Counted from the stretch's first letter, positions 37,863-48,175 are shown. The stretch is DNA of 64,000 nucleotides from Haemophilus parainfluenzae (GCF_003252795.1 NZ_QEPQ01000002.1:186001-250000), one strand, 5' to 3'. Notes: generated from the sequence alone by a model not told the origin. A program made the numbers and translations.

Positions 37863-39153
37863 ATTTCTCTAAGTTTTGAAAAACACGGAAAAAACCCACC
37901 GCACTTTGTAAAGTCTCACCATAAAAAATGAGGGGGATACGATTTCGTTGCCAAGGCGGAACACCGAACTCTTGCCAAATTTTTTTCATGGTTTCGGCTG
38001 GGCGATTATGTTGTCGTTTTACTTTGCCAGTATAAGCAAATCGTATTTGAATAGGTTCTTGTGTATCAGCAAGTTGAACCTGTTTTTCGTTCCAATTGAC
38101 TATAATGCCTATTGCATTGTGGATTGCATAAATTCTTCCGAGATTATCAGGCAAAAGAATCTGTTGATTTAATGGCATATCAAGGCAAGTTTGCGACAAA
38201 TCAACGAATTTTCCTGTTAAATAGAGACATTGTTGATAGCGGCGAATAATATGCTCCCCAAGTTGAAATTGTGGGGATGCATCCGCTTTGGCCTGAATAA
38301 CATCATCAATAATATGCATTAATTGAATCTGCGTTGGCATGGCAATTTGATTTTTAGCTAGCCACATTCGCAAAAGTGCGGTTTGTTTTTGCAATGAATA
38401 TTCTAGAAAGTTTACGAGTGAAAACTGTTTTTGATCCTCAAGAAGATGCTGTTCAAAGCAAGTTTGTAATAATTCATTAATCAGTTGTTGTTGCTCAAAA
38501 CAATGTTGTGCGGCACGCTGAACTGCATGATCAAAATGTCCCCAGCGTTGGCGTATTTCAGGCAAAATTTGGTTACGTAAGAAATTGCGATCGTAATGAT
38601 TATCTTGATTGCTTTCGTCTTCGACCCAAGATAGATTTTCTTGCTGAACGTAATCTTCTAATTCATTACGGCTAAAAGAAAGGAGTGGGCGTAGAATAGG
38701 CATCCCAAATAATTGGCTTTCTTTTTGCATGGCACCTAAACCTTGCAATCCTGCTCCGCGTTTTAGCGCCAGGAAAAAGGTCTCAGTTTGATCATTTAAA
38801 TGATGTGCAGTGACTAGATATTCATTTGGTTGAATATGTGTTGAAATAGCTTGATAGCGTGCTTCTCTTGCGCCCGCTTCAATGCCATCGTGCATTTCCA
38901 CTTTGACTTTTTCAATAATAAGTGGAATGGCAAATTGTTCACAGAGTTGTTGGCAATGAGTCGTCCAAGTATCCGCATTCGGGCTTAATCCGTGATGGAT
39001 ATGAATAGCTCTCAGGCTTAAGTGCGGTCGTTTTTCGCTGAGTTTTTTAACTAAAGAAAGCAGTGCAGTTGAATCCAAACCACCGCTAAATGCAATGAGA
39101 AGCTTATTGGCGGTGGTTGGGATTTGTGCTTGGAATAATGAAAAAAGATCCAT
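37861..39153 (-). CDS. tilS: tRNA(Ile)-lysidine synthase
   Basis: N-type ATP pyrophosphatase of 430 residues that makes lysidine at position 34 of tRNA-Ile(CAU), so that it reads AUA. P-loop SGGLDS at 24-29; TilS-type NQDNHYDRNFLRNQILPEIRQRWGHF block. Essential in most bacteria. Start codon shares one base with the pdxY stop. Confidence 0.96.
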   Translation of the reverse strand: MDLFSLFQAQIPTTANKLLIAFSGGLDSTALLSLVKKLSEKRPHLSLRAIHIHHGLSPNADTWTTHCQQLCEQFAIPLIIEKVKVEMHDGIEAGAREARYQAISTHIQPNEYLVTAHHLNDQTETFFLALKRGAGLQGLGAMQKESQLFGMPILRPLLSFSRNELEDYVQQENLSWVEDESNQDNHYDRNFLRNQILPEIRQRWGHFDHAVQRAAQHCFEQQQLINELLQTCFEQHLLEDQKQFSLVNFLEYSLQKQTALLRMWLAKNQIAMPTQIQLMHIIDDVIQAKADASPQFQLGEHIIRRYQQCLYLTGKFVDLSQTCLDMPLNQQILLPDNLGRIYAIHNAIGIIVNWNEKQVQLADTQEPIQIRFAYTGKVKRQHNRPAETMKKIWQEFGVPPWQRNRIPLIFYGETLQSAVGFFRVFQNLEK

Positions 39154-40019
39154 TAGGCAACTTTAACGGCTTTGTAGTTTGTGCTTGGATTTAAGATCTC
39201 AAAACGCGCAGCAATAGGTTGGAGTTCGTAAGATTTCAAATCAAAGGTAGTTTTCATTACGCCTGCAACAGCATTATTCATTTTTTCAAAAGCTTCAACA
39301 TCGTTGCCACAGTTTAAGTAATGTGCCAAGAAAGTACCTGCAATTAAATCACCCACGCCAACTGGTTCAAAGTCAAATTTATAAAGCGGACGACTTAAAT
39401 GCCATACACCTTCAGGTGTCGCCATAATGATTTCAAAGGTATCCGGATCATTTAATTTACCCGCTTTTCCTAAGTGTTTGACCAACACTTTTTTCACACC
39501 TTTAGCCACTAATGCATTGGCGGCTTTGAGTACGTCGTCAAAGGTGTTGATAGGGAAGTCCGAAAGCGTACGAAGTTCGGAAAGATTTGGGGTCATGATG
39601 TCCGCACGTGGAATGGCTTTTTCAATTAAGCGTTCACGTACACCATCTGCTACCACGCAGACTTTTTCGGCATTTGGCATCACTGGATCGCACAAGTAAA
39701 GTGCATTTGGGTTACGAGCTTTAATTTTCTCTAAAGCATAGATAATTTGGTTAACTTGTTCAGCTGAACCTAAATAGCCAGAAAGTAACGCATCACATTC
39801 TTGAAGTTTTCCGATGGCATCTAAACCGTTGGCAATTTCACCAATTTGCTCTTGTGGAATCACCATGCCGGTCCATTTACCATATTGGGTATGGTTAGAG
39901 AATTGTACGGTATTGAGTGCCCACACATCTACGCCTAATAGCTGCATTGGAAAGGTGGCAGATTTATTACCGGCAAATCCATAAACCACGTGAGATTGAA
40001 TTGCTAATACACTTTTCAT
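39153..40019 (-). CDS. pdxY: Pyridoxal kinase PdxY
   Basis: Ribokinase-fold kinase of 288 residues that makes pyridoxal phosphate in the salvage pathway. Starts [47 protein letters not shown]; catalytic [14 protein letters not shown] near 230. AAAGGAGT precedes the start. Followed by tilS in a one-base overlap. ATGCAT direct repeats are visible in the 118-bp upstream gap but I attach no function to them. Confidence 0.95.
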   Translation of the reverse strand: MKSVLAIQSHVVYGFAGNKSATFPMQLLGVDVWALNTVQFSNHTQYGKWTGMVIPQEQIGEIANGLDAIGKLQECDALLSGYLGSAEQVNQIIYALEKIKARNPNALYLCDPVMPNAEKVCVVADGVRERLIEKAIPRADIMTPNLSELRTLSDFPINTFDDVLKAANALVAKGVKKVLVKHLGKAGKLNDPDTFEIIMATPEGVWHLSRPLYKFDFEPVGVGDLIAGTFLAHYLNCGNDVEAFEKMNNAVAGVMKTTFDLKSYELQPIAARFEILNPSTNYKAVKVA

Positions 40020-40097
40020 TTTGAACTCCTTTTACGTTATTTTTATTTTAGCATTGATGCATTTTTTGACATCCATGCATTATTTCTCAAAACACAA

Positions 40098-40128
40098 AAA
40101 AAGAGCGGGTAAATTAACCGCTCTTTTT
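40098..40128. terminator. Terminator between accA and pdxY
   Basis: Arms AAAAAGAGCGG (40098-40108) and CCGCTCTTTTT (40118-40128), flanked by A and T runs; ends the accA transcript on the minus strand. Confidence 0.88.
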
Positions 40129-40137
40129 TATACATTA

Positions 40138-41085
40138 TTAACAATAACCGTAAGACATTAAACGTTCGTAACGTCTTTCTAATAAGCCATCTTTGTCGAA
40201 GGTATCTAATTCGTTTAGTTCTTCAACAAGACATTGTTTTAAATTGCGTGCCATTTCAGGATAATTACGATGTGCACCACCTAATGGCTCTGGAACGATA
40301 TTATCAATTAAACCTAACTCTTTTAAACGAGTTGCGGTTAAGCCCATGACTTCTGCTGCGGTAGAGGCTTTTTCTGCACTCTTCCATAAGATTGACGCAC
40401 AACCTTCTGGTGAAATAACGGAATAAGTTGAATATTGCAACATATTCACTTTGTCACCCACACCAATGGCTAATGCACCGCCAGAACCGCCTTCACCGAT
40501 TACCGTACAGATAACAGGTACTTTTAAGGTAGACATTTCACGTAGGTTGCGAGCAATGGCTTCAGATTGACCACGCTCTTCTGCTCCGATCCCTGGATAA
40601 GCTCCTGGGGTATCGATGAACGTAATAATAGGTAAGTTGAAACGCTCGGCCATTTGCATTAAACGTAATGCTTTACGATAACCTTCTGGTGCTGGCATAC
40701 CAAAGTTACGTGCCACTTTGTCTTTTACTGTACGGCCTTTTTGATGACCGATAACCATCACAGAACGACCATCTAAACGCGCAAGACCACCTACGATCGC
40801 TTTATCATCTGCAAAAGCACGATCGCCTGCAAGTTCTTGGAAATCAGTAAAAATATGTTCGATATAATCAAGGGTGTATGGACGATTTGGATGACGCGCC
40901 ATACGAGAAACCTGCCATGCATCAAGATTTGCAAAGGTTTTTTTGGTTAATTCATCGCTTTTCTTTTGTAAGCGTTTAATTTCATCGTGTAAATCAATTT
41001 TGTCATCAGATGCTGAACGTAGCGCTTCAATTTTGGCTTCAAGTTCAGCAATAGGTAATTCAAAATCTAAATATTCTTGGCTCAT
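40138..41085 (-). CDS. accA: Acetyl-CoA carboxylase carboxyltransferase alpha subunit
   Basis: First committed step of fatty-acid synthesis, with AccD. 315 residues; starts [23 protein letters not shown] and has the crotonase-like [21 protein letters not shown] and [17 protein letters not shown] blocks. Full length. Normal single gene between znuB and pdxY. Confidence 0.98.
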   Translation of the reverse strand: MSQEYLDFELPIAELEAKIEALRSASDDKIDLHDEIKRLQKKSDELTKKTFANLDAWQVSRMARHPNRPYTLDYIEHIFTDFQELAGDRAFADDKAIVGGLARLDGRSVMVIGHQKGRTVKDKVARNFGMPAPEGYRKALRLMQMAERFNLPIITFIDTPGAYPGIGAEERGQSEAIARNLREMSTLKVPVICTVIGEGGSGGALAIGVGDKVNMLQYSTYSVISPEGCASILWKSAEKASTAAEVMGLTATRLKELGLIDNIVPEPLGGAHRNYPEMARNLKQCLVEELNELDTFDKDGLLERRYERLMSYGYC

Positions 41086-41173
41086 TTCTTATCCTAAAAA
41101 TATCGTCAAAAGTTGCCCGCACTTTATCAAGATTTAAGGTACGGTGCAAATGGTTTTCACTGGTTGGAGCGGA

Positions 41174-41959
41174 TTATAAATATTCCTTTTTTAGTAATGA
41201 TAACAAAAACAAAAATGCGGAACAAATCACGACAGAAGGCCCCGCAGCGGTATCATAAAAGGCGGAAAGGAATAACCCGCCAACGACGGAAAGCATACTG
41301 ATTAAAATGGCAATAAATACCATTTGTTCAGGTGTCTTTGCAAAACGTCTTGCTGTTGCAGCTGGAATAATTAATAGCGATGTAATAATCAGGGCTCCAA
41401 CAAACTTCATACTTAATGCGATTGTAAGTGCGGTCAAAATCATCAAGATAAATCGCATTTTTTTGATGTTAATGCCTTCCACTTGAGCCAGTTCAGGTGA
41501 GACAGTGGTGGAGAGTAAGGCTTGCCAGAAGTAAAGCAGTGTGCCTAATACAATGAGGACACCCGTGCCAATATAAGGTAAGTCGTTAAAATTAATGGCG
41601 AGCAAATCCCCAAAAAGATAACTCATTAAGTCTACGCGGACATTTTTTAGTAAGCCAACCGTAACCACACCAAGGGAAAGACAACTGTGTGCGATAATGC
41701 CTAAAAGGGTATCCACTGAAAATTGCGTGTTACTTTCGAGCCAAACCATTAATACGGCGAGAATAATCGTCAAAATTACAATGGCAACATAAGGGTTAAT
41801 TTGTAAGAAAATCCCTAACGCCACACCAAGCAAGGCTGAGTGGGAAAGGGTATCACCAAAATAAGCCATTTTACGCCACACCACAAAAGCACCCAGTGGT
41901 GCGGTAATTAAGGAAAGTAGTAAGCCTGTAAGCAAGGCGGGAAATAAAATCTCAAACAT
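41174..41959 (-). CDS. znuB: Zinc ABC transporter permease ZnuB
   Basis: Membrane subunit of 261 residues with about eight helices; ABC-3 family signature VVWRKMAYFGDTLSHSALLGVALG at 27-50. It imports zinc with ZnuC, which lies 9 bp upstream, and with a periplasmic ZnuA encoded elsewhere. Confidence 0.95.
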   Translation of the reverse strand: MFEILFPALLTGLLLSLITAPLGAFVVWRKMAYFGDTLSHSALLGVALGIFLQINPYVAIVILTIILAVLMVWLESNTQFSVDTLLGIIAHSCLSLGVVTVGLLKNVRVDLMSYLFGDLLAINFNDLPYIGTGVLIVLGTLLYFWQALLSTTVSPELAQVEGINIKKMRFILMILTALTIALSMKFVGALIITSLLIIPAATARRFAKTPEQMVFIAILISMLSVVGGLFLSAFYDTAAGPSVVICSAFLFLLSLLKKEYL

Positions 41960-41968
41960 GATTTTTCC

Positions 41969-42763
41969 TTATTGTTGGCATTCAGATGGATTGGCACTGC
42001 AACTACAAACATCACCGTGCATATTATGATGATGATTATGATGGTGCGTATAAAAGCCCACATTTTGTGAGATTTGGTTGCCCCAAAGGCGTATAAATGT
42101 TGGATCATTCGATAAACTTTCGGGTGTGCCGGCACAGCGAATATGTTGATTGATGCACAACACTTCTTTACTGTCCGCCATCACGATATGCAAATCATGG
42201 GAAACCATTAAAACCGCACAATTTAAGGCTTGTTGAGTACGGTGAATCAGCTGATAAAGTTCAGCTTGACCATTAATATCCACCCCTTGAGTTGGTTCAT
42301 CTAACACCAGTAAATTGGGTTTATTCAAAATCGCACGGGCCAATAATACGCGTTGCATTTCCCCACCTGAGAGTTTTTGCATATTATTTTTTCTCAGATG
42401 CGTAATAGAAAGTTGCTCAAGTGCGGTCGATATTTCTTGTGTTTTAACGCCTTTTTTGAGCGCAAGAAAACGCTCAACCGTCATTGGTAAGCTGTGGTCT
42501 AAGTGAATTTTTTGTGGGACATAGCCAATTCTGACATTAGTGCTATAAATTACCTCACCAGATGTCGGCGTTTGCAATTTTAATAAAGTTTTTAAGAGGG
42601 TTGATTTTCCTCCACCATTCGGCCCGACAATGGTGATAATTGAATTCGGATAAATACTGAGGTTAATATCCCGCAATGCCGTCTTTTGTTCGAAGACCAC
42701 ATTGATATTTTTCAGCGTAATTAATGGTGTTGGTTGGGCTGGTTGAATGGCGTGAATCTGCAT
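41969..42763 (-). CDS. znuC: Zinc ABC transporter ATPase ZnuC
   Basis: ATPase of 264 residues with Walker [10 protein letters not shown] (47-55), signature [14 protein letters not shown] and Walker [14 protein letters not shown] histidine/cysteine-rich tail ([20 protein letters not shown]) may bind zinc and sense its level. Head of the znuC-znuB unit. The upstream region holds an unassigned palindrome; no clear Zur box was recognised. Confidence 0.95.
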   Translation of the reverse strand: MQIHAIQPAQPTPLITLKNINVVFEQKTALRDINLSIYPNSIITIVGPNGGGKSTLLKTLLKLQTPTSGEVIYSTNVRIGYVPQKIHLDHSLPMTVERFLALKKGVKTQEISTALEQLSITHLRKNNMQKLSGGEMQRVLLARAILNKPNLLVLDEPTQGVDINGQAELYQLIHRTQQALNCAVLMVSHDLHIVMADSKEVLCINQHIRCAGTPESLSNDPTFIRLWGNQISQNVGFYTHHHNHHHNMHGDVCSCSANPSECQQ

Positions 42764-42829
42764 AATCCCCCCTTTAAAAATGGCTCACTAAAATAGCTCA
42801 TTTCCTTGTTTTTCTCAAGAAATTCCGAC

Positions 42830-42850
42830 TATGCCTAATATTTAGGCATA
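42830..42850. promoter_or_regulatory. Perfect palindrome between znuC and mepM
   Basis: Arms TATGCCTAA (42830-42838) and TTAGGCATA (42842-42850) around TAT. It lies in the divergent 178-bp gap. It does not look like the usual Zur box (GTTATNNNATAAC-like). Its position suggests an operator, or a terminator-like dyad without a T run. Confidence 0.45.
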
Positions 42851-42941
42851 AGATTTGACATTTTTAGGGTAAAATGAATTTTTTTTAGAGTTTGTAGTCT
42901 GAAGAGCGAAAAGCTTTTTATTCATTTTAAAGGTATCTATT

Positions 42942-44417
42942 TTGCAACACGTTAAATTAGCTAGAGATCGACGGAAAAGAAAGTCCCGCATAAAAGCGGC
43001 GATTTTTTTTGCCGCACTTTTGCTTATTTTAACGGGCATTTTCCTCGCCTTTAAAGATACCGCGGATTACGATCCTTCTCTGCAAAGTAATCTTGAGCCA
43101 GAGATGGTGGATAACGTTCAATATCAATCCCTTACACCTGAAAAAACAGAATCTGATAAGTCTCAACCTCAAGCAGGCGAACATCCGGAAGCGAAGCAGA
43201 ATGCGAATACGGAAGATGCAACTTCTTACGATGATGATCTTCAAGCCAAAGATGATGAAGTGGATGAAATTAAACCGCAGTTTGATGAGCTAACTGATTT
43301 GCCAAAAGATGCACAAGATGCGCTCAGTGGCATTTTAGATGTCGCCGATCAGGCATTACGTATTACCGATCAATTTAGTCATACTGTGGTGCGTGGCGAT
43401 TCCTTAAAAGACGTGTTAGAGCTTTCAGGTTTAGAAGATGATACGGCGAAGAATTTAATTGCCGAGTATCCTGAATTAAAAAACTTGCGCGCAGGTCAGC
43501 AGTTCTATTGGATTTTAGATAAAGAAGATCAACTAGAATATTTAAACTGGTTGGTGTCTGAAAAAGAAGAACGCATTTATGAACGTACGGAAGACGGTAA
43601 GTTTAAACGCCAAATTCTAGAGAAGAAAAGTATCTGGAAGAAAGAGGTGCTAAAAGGTACGATTAACGGATCTTTTGCATCAAGTTTGCGTGATTTAGGT
43701 TTGGATGGTCGTCAAATCAGCCAATTAAGCTCAGCATTACAATGGCAGGTAAGTCTTCAAAAACTCAGTAACGGAACCAAATTTGCGATTTTAGTATCAC
43801 GTGAATATTTAGGCGATAAATTAACGGGGCAAGGTAATGTTGAAGCGATTCACATCATGGCAGATGGTAAGAGCTATTATGGTATTCAAGCCGCGAATGG
43901 TCGTTACTACGATAAGCAAGGGGAAACTCTTGGCAAAGGTTTCGCGCGTTATCCATTGCAACGTCAAGCGCGTATTTCGTCACCATTTAACCCAAATCGC
44001 CGACATCCGGTAACAGGGCGCGTTCGTCCGCATAAAGGGGTGGACTTTGCTGTTTCACCAGGTACGCCAGTTATTGCGCCAGCAGAAGGTGTGGTAGAAA
44101 AAGTGGCTTATCAAGCAGGTGGTGCAGGACGTTATGTGGTGATACGACATGGTCGTGAATATCAAACGGTGTATATGCATTTAAGTCGAGCTTTAGTTAG
44201 TGCGGGTCAAACTGTGAAGAAAGGGGAGCGCATTGCATTAACCGGTAATACGGGGATTTCAACCGGTCCACACTTGCACTACGAGTTTCATATTAATGAG
44301 CGTGCGGTGAACCCGCTTACGGTGAAATTGCCGGGTACCAGCAGCGGAATGGCAACAGCAGAACGTAAGCAATTCTTAGTTCGAGCGAAAGAAGTTGAAA
44401 GAACATTAAAATTATAG
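42942..44417 (+). CDS. mepM: Murein DD-endopeptidase MepM-like (M23, OapA domain)
   Basis: 491 residues with a TTG start behind AAAGG, matching the conserved N-terminus [16 protein letters not shown]. One membrane anchor (about 21-37) is followed by an acidic linker, an OapA/LysM-like domain [20 protein letters not shown] (about 145-200), and the M23 catalytic domain with H364 and D368 (HKGVDF), YMHLS and H444-L-H446. It should cut peptide cross-links to let the wall expand. Divergent from znuC, the same pairing as in E. coli. Confidence 0.9.
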   Translation: MQHVKLARDRRKRKSRIKAAIFFAALLLILTGIFLAFKDTADYDPSLQSNLEPEMVDNVQYQSLTPEKTESDKSQPQAGEHPEAKQNANTEDATSYDDDLQAKDDEVDEIKPQFDELTDLPKDAQDALSGILDVADQALRITDQFSHTVVRGDSLKDVLELSGLEDDTAKNLIAEYPELKNLRAGQQFYWILDKEDQLEYLNWLVSEKEERIYERTEDGKFKRQILEKKSIWKKEVLKGTINGSFASSLRDLGLDGRQISQLSSALQWQVSLQKLSNGTKFAILVSREYLGDKLTGQGNVEAIHIMADGKSYYGIQAANGRYYDKQGETLGKGFARYPLQRQARISSPFNPNRRHPVTGRVRPHKGVDFAVSPGTPVIAPAEGVVEKVAYQAGGAGRYVVIRHGREYQTVYMHLSRALVSAGQTVKKGERIALTGNTGISTGPHLHYEFHINERAVNPLTVKLPGTSSGMATAERKQFLVRAKEVERTLKL

Positions 44418-44422
44418 CGAAT

Positions 44423-44453
44423 AAAGTGCGGTCTAATTTGACCGCATTTTTTA
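44423..44453 (+). terminator. Terminator after mepM made of inverted uptake signals
   Basis: AAAGTGCGGTC (44423-44433) pairs with GACCGCATTTT (44440-44450) with one mismatch, then TTTA. Confidence 0.8.
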
Positions 44454-44532
44454 TACGCCCCAAAATTAGCCGAAAACTGACTACACTTCATCTTTTCTCT
44501 TTCCCTTCAATATGCTATTCTTTTTGCATTTT

Positions 44533-44551
44533 AGAATTATTCTCATTTTTA
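44533..44551 (+). promoter_or_regulatory. Candidate Fur box before the siderophore importer
   Basis: AGAATTATTCTCATTTTTA (44533-44551) resembles the A/T-rich Fur consensus GATAATGATAATCATTATC in its ATTATTCTCATT core. It overlaps the start region of the first permease gene. By-eye match only. Confidence 0.45.
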
Positions 44552-45504
44552 TGATTAAGCGACGTTATCTGATTTTTCTTTTGATCGTGCTTTCCTTTGT
44601 TTCACTTTTTCTCGGGGTAAGTACTGTTAATCTGCAAGGGTTACTGAATTTTGAAGGTAATCAATGGCAGATATTTTTCATCAGTCGAGTGCCTCGTTTA
44701 ATCAGTATCTTGATTGCGGGTGCATCCTTAAGCATTTGTGGCTTAGTGATGCAGCAACTCAGTCGAAACCGATTTGTTTCTCCCACCACTGCAGGCACCA
44801 TGGATAGTGCAAGATTAGGCATTTTAATGGCGATGCTGTTTTTCCCAACGGCTTCAATGTTGTTAAAAACGACCATTGCGGTGATTGTGTCTTTCCTTGG
44901 CACATTATTATTTATGACGATTCTGTCCCGTTTGAAATTCAAGGACACGATTTTTGTTCCATTAGTAGGGATTATGTTCGGTAATATCATCAGTTCGATT
45001 ACCGCCTTTATTGCTTACAAAGAAGATTTATTGCAAAACTTATCCGGGTGGCTACAAGGTGATTTCTCGCTTGTGATGTCAGGCCGTTATGAATTGTTGT
45101 ATTTCAGTATTCCTACACTCATCGTGGCTTATTTATTTGCGCATCGTTTTTCTATTGTCGGGATGGGGAAAGATTTTGCGGTTAATCTAGGTCTAAATTA
45201 CAACCAAGTACTTTATCTCGGTCTGCTCATTGTATCGGTGGTATCTTCGATTATTATCGTGTCTGTTGGCGTGATCCCTTTTTTGGGGTTAATTATTCCG
45301 AATATCGTCACACTTTATTTGGGTGATAACTTGAAGAAAGTGTTATCTCATACCGCTTTGTTAGGTGCGGTATTTGTCTTATTCTGCGATATTTTAGGTC
45401 GAAGTGTGATTTATCCTTATGAGATTTCCATTAATGCCGTGGTTGGTGTATTTGGCAGTGGTATCTTCTTATTTTTATTATTAAAGCGGTATAGAAATGG
45501 CTAA
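44551..45504 (+). CDS. Ferric-siderophore ABC transporter permease 1 (YclN/CeuB-like)
   Basis: FecCD-family membrane subunit. From ATG at 44551 (MIKRRYLIFLLIVLSF) it has 317 residues and about nine helices; an in-frame ATG at 44512 would put the Fur-like site inside the coding region. Neither start has a Shine-Dalgarno sequence. Conserved FecCD features: ISRVPRLISILIAGASLSICGLVMQQLSRNRFVSPTTAG and VSVGVIPFLGLIIPNIV. It overlaps the next gene by 8 bp. The subunit pair is closest in type to YclN/CeuB. Confidence 0.88.
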   Translation: MIKRRYLIFLLIVLSFVSLFLGVSTVNLQGLLNFEGNQWQIFFISRVPRLISILIAGASLSICGLVMQQLSRNRFVSPTTAGTMDSARLGILMAMLFFPTASMLLKTTIAVIVSFLGTLLFMTILSRLKFKDTIFVPLVGIMFGNIISSITAFIAYKEDLLQNLSGWLQGDFSLVMSGRYELLYFSIPTLIVAYLFAHRFSIVGMGKDFAVNLGLNYNQVLYLGLLIVSVVSSIIIVSVGVIPFLGLIIPNIVTLYLGDNLKKVLSHTALLGAVFVLFCDILGRSVIYPYEISINAVVGVFGSGIFLFLLLKRYRNG

Positions 45505-46456
45505 GAAATCTTCTTCTCAACTGATTGTATTGTCGTTGTTAGCCATTGTTTCTCTTGCACTCTATTTAGGCTACAACTTACCAAACCGTTGGCAATATGC
45601 CTTGGAAAATCGTGCCTTATCATTAATTGCGATTGTGATTACAGGCGCGGCAATTGCACTTGCTACGATGATTTTCCAAACGGTCGTGAATAACCGAATT
45701 CTCACCCCGAGTATTTTAGGCTTAGACTCGCTGTATTTACTGATTCAAACGGCGATTATCTTCCTTTTCGGTTCAAGCACATTGCTTTCCATGAATTCCA
45801 TTGCATTGTTTGTCTTGTGTACGGGATTAATGATGGCGTTTTCATTAGTGCTTTATCACTTCCTGTTTAAGAAAGAAAACCAAAATATTTTCTTCTTGTT
45901 GCTTGTTGGGATTATTTTCGGCACCTTCTTTGGTAGCTTAACGACCTTTATGGAAGTGTTGATTGATCCAAATGAATTTCAGATCGCACAAGATATTGGC
46001 TTCGCAAGTTTCAACCGAATCAATACTCAAATCTTGTGGGTGGCATTAGCCATTTTAGTGGCGACCATTGTTTTCAGCTTGAAATATTGGCATTGCTTTG
46101 ATGTGTTGGCGTTAGGGCGAGAAAATGCCATTAACTTAGGAATCGATTATCAAAAGACTTTAAAAGTCCTCTTAATTCTCGTGGCAATTTTAACGTCAGT
46201 ATCGACCGCACTTGTTGGCCCACTTACGTTCCTCGGGTTATTAGTGATGAACGTGACCTTTGAATTTGTTCGTGATTATCGCCACAAGGTACTCATTCCT
46301 GCCGCGATGTTAATTTCCATCATAACCTTGGTTTTAGGGCAATTATTAGTGACCCATATTTTTACGTTCCGCACGACATTAAGCATCATCGTTAATTTTG
46401 TCGGAGGCGTGTACTTTATTTATTTGTTATTAAGAGCAAACAAAAAATGGCAATAG
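45497..46456 (+). CDS. Ferric-siderophore ABC transporter permease 2 (YclO/CeuC-like)
   Basis: Second FecCD-family permease, 319 residues, about nine helices. Contains GAAIALATMIFQTVVNNRILTPSILGLDSLYLLIQ and SVSTALVGPLTFLGLLVMNVTFEFVRDYRHK. It overlaps both neighbours (8 and 10 bp), so the four-gene unit is translationally linked. Two different permeases, not a homodimer, are expected in this subfamily. An uptake signal at 46206 shows the gene has been part of the Haemophilus gene pool for some time. Confidence 0.88.
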   Translation: MAKKSSSQLIVLSLLAIVSLALYLGYNLPNRWQYALENRALSLIAIVITGAAIALATMIFQTVVNNRILTPSILGLDSLYLLIQTAIIFLFGSSTLLSMNSIALFVLCTGLMMAFSLVLYHFLFKKENQNIFFLLLVGIIFGTFFGSLTTFMEVLIDPNEFQIAQDIGFASFNRINTQILWVALAILVATIVFSLKYWHCFDVLALGRENAINLGIDYQKTLKVLLILVAILTSVSTALVGPLTFLGLLVMNVTFEFVRDYRHKVLIPAAMLISIITLVLGQLLVTHIFTFRTTLSIIVNFVGGVYFIYLLLRANKKWQ

Positions 46457-47208
46457 AAATTCGCAATATTACTAAAAGTTACGGAAGCAAAAAGGTGGTG
46501 GATAATGTGTCCGTCACCATTCCTACGGGGAAAATTACGTCTTTTATCGGGCCGAATGGCGCGGGGAAGAGTACGGTGCTGTCTATTATGAGCCGTTTGT
46601 TGAATGCGGATAGTGGTGAGATCTATCTCAACGGTGAATTGCTCAATCGTAAGAAAAGTAGCGATATTGCGAAACAACTTGCGATTTTAAAGCAAACTAA
46701 CAACATTAATTTGCGTCTAACCATTGAAGATTTAGTCGCTTTTGGGCGTTTTCCTTATTGCAAAGGAAACTTAACCCAAACTGACCGCACTTTTATTGAT
46801 AATGCTATTGCCTATATGAATTTAGATGATATCCGTCATCAATATATCGATAACTTAAGTGGTGGGCAGCGACAACGCGCTTATATTGCGATGACGCTTG
46901 CACAAGATACGGATTATATTTTGTTGGATGAGCCATTAAATAATCTGGATATGAAACATTCAGTGCAGATCATGCAAGTTTTGCGAAAATTAGCGACAGA
47001 ACTCAACAAAACCGTGGTGATTGTGATTCACGATATTAATTTTGCCTCTTGTTATTCAGACTACATTGTCGCCATGAAAAATGGAAAATTAGTGCATCAA
47101 GGGGAAGTTAACCACATTATGCAATCGCCCGTGCTACAAGATATTTATGATATGGCGATACCTATTCAGGATATCGACGACCATAAAATTGCCGTTTATT
47201 TTAGATAA
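46447..47208 (+). CDS. Ferric-siderophore ABC transporter ATPase (YclP/CeuD-like)
   Basis: 253 residues: Walker A GPNGAGKST (about 36-44), signature NLSGGQRQRAYIAMTLAQ, Walker B YILLDEPLNNLD and switch histidine VIVIHDINFA. It energises iron-siderophore uptake with the two permeases. An uptake signal is at 46785. Confidence 0.93.
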   Translation: MAIEIRNITKSYGSKKVVDNVSVTIPTGKITSFIGPNGAGKSTVLSIMSRLLNADSGEIYLNGELLNRKKSSDIAKQLAILKQTNNINLRLTIEDLVAFGRFPYCKGNLTQTDRTFIDNAIAYMNLDDIRHQYIDNLSGGQRQRAYIAMTLAQDTDYILLDEPLNNLDMKHSVQIMQVLRKLATELNKTVVIVIHDINFASCYSDYIVAMKNGKLVHQGEVNHIMQSPVLQDIYDMAIPIQDIDDHKIAVYFR

Positions 47209-47222
47209 ATAAGGAAATCTTC

Positions 47223-48131
47223 ATGAAAAAAACATTATCAACTTTAGCACTTTCACTCTTTGCATTTACCGGTGTTGCTCAAGCAGCAGATATTACCGTT
47301 GAAAATGCCGCTGGAAAGCAGGTTGTGCCACAAAATCCACAGCGAGTCATTGTGCTTGATTTTGGTGCAGCAGACACACTTTGTGCATTAGGTGTGCAAG
47401 ATAAAATCGTGGGTTTCCCACAAAGCGGAAAAATTCCAAGCTATCTTTCAGAATTTGCAGACAAAAAATATAAGAATGTCGGTGATTTGAAAGAACAATC
47501 ATTGGAGCAAATTAATGAACTCAATCCTGATTTGATCATCGCGTCTAAACGTCAAGAAAAAATGATCGACAAATTTAAAGAAATTGCACCAGTATTTAAT
47601 GTTGAAAATGATTACAACAATTACTACCCGAGTTTTCAACAAAATGTGACCGCACTTGGTCAGATCTTTGGTAAAGAAAATGTTGCGAAAGAAAAACTTT
47701 CAGCATTAGAAAGTAAGGTTGACCAAGTCGCCAAAGATGCGAAAGGCAAAACAGCCTTATTGGTATTGGTTAATGAAAGTAAAATCAGTGCCTTTGGTGA
47801 TGGTTCTCGTTATGGTATGGTGTATCAAAAATTTGGTTTTAAACCGATTGATGACAGCATCAAATCGTCTACGCATGGACAAAGCGTTGGTTTTGAATAT
47901 ATCTTAGAAAAAAATCCAGACTTTTTACTTGTCGTGGATCGTACCGCGGCGATTACAGAAAAAGCCAACAATGCACAAAAAGTGTTGGATAACGATATCA
48001 TCAAACAAACCAAAGCGTATAAAGATGGACACATTGTGTATCTTGATGCAGCGAATTGGTATCTTGCGTTTGGTGGTTTAGAAAGCATGGAAATCATCGC
48101 ACAAGAACTTGATCGTGCAGTGAAAAAATAA
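47223..48131 (+). CDS. Periplasmic ferric-siderophore binding protein (YclQ/CeuE-like)
   Basis: 302 residues with signal peptide MKKTLSTLALSLFAFTGVAQA. The mature protein has the class-III binding fold. H218 (SSTHGQSVGFEY) and Y280 (DAANWYLAFGG) stand where CeuE and YclQ supply direct iron ligands for tetradentate catecholate siderophores; R110 (SKRQE) and R197 (GSRYG) could hold the negative ligand. Haemophilus is not known to make siderophores, so it would scavenge those of others. No TonB receptor or synthesis gene is nearby. Confidence 0.87.
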   Translation: MKKTLSTLALSLFAFTGVAQAADITVENAAGKQVVPQNPQRVIVLDFGAADTLCALGVQDKIVGFPQSGKIPSYLSEFADKKYKNVGDLKEQSLEQINELNPDLIIASKRQEKMIDKFKEIAPVFNVENDYNNYYPSFQQNVTALGQIFGKENVAKEKLSALESKVDQVAKDAKGKTALLVLVNESKISAFGDGSRYGMVYQKFGFKPIDDSIKSSTHGQSVGFEYILEKNPDFLLVVDRTAAITEKANNAQKVLDNDIIKQTKAYKDGHIVYLDAANWYLAFGGLESMEIIAQELDRAVKK

Positions 48132-48146
48132 TACAAAAAACCATCT

Positions 48147-48175
48147 AAAAGGGCAGTCAAGGATTGCCCTTTTTA
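48147..48175 (+). terminator. Terminator after the siderophore importer
   Basis: AAAAGGGCA (48147-48155) pairs with TGCCCTTTT (48165-48173), followed by TTATAT. Confidence 0.85.

Noticed and set aside
40040-40085. ATGCAT direct repeats upstream of pdxY
   Set aside because: Short palindromic words in AT-rich DNA; no known factor and no clear spacing rule.
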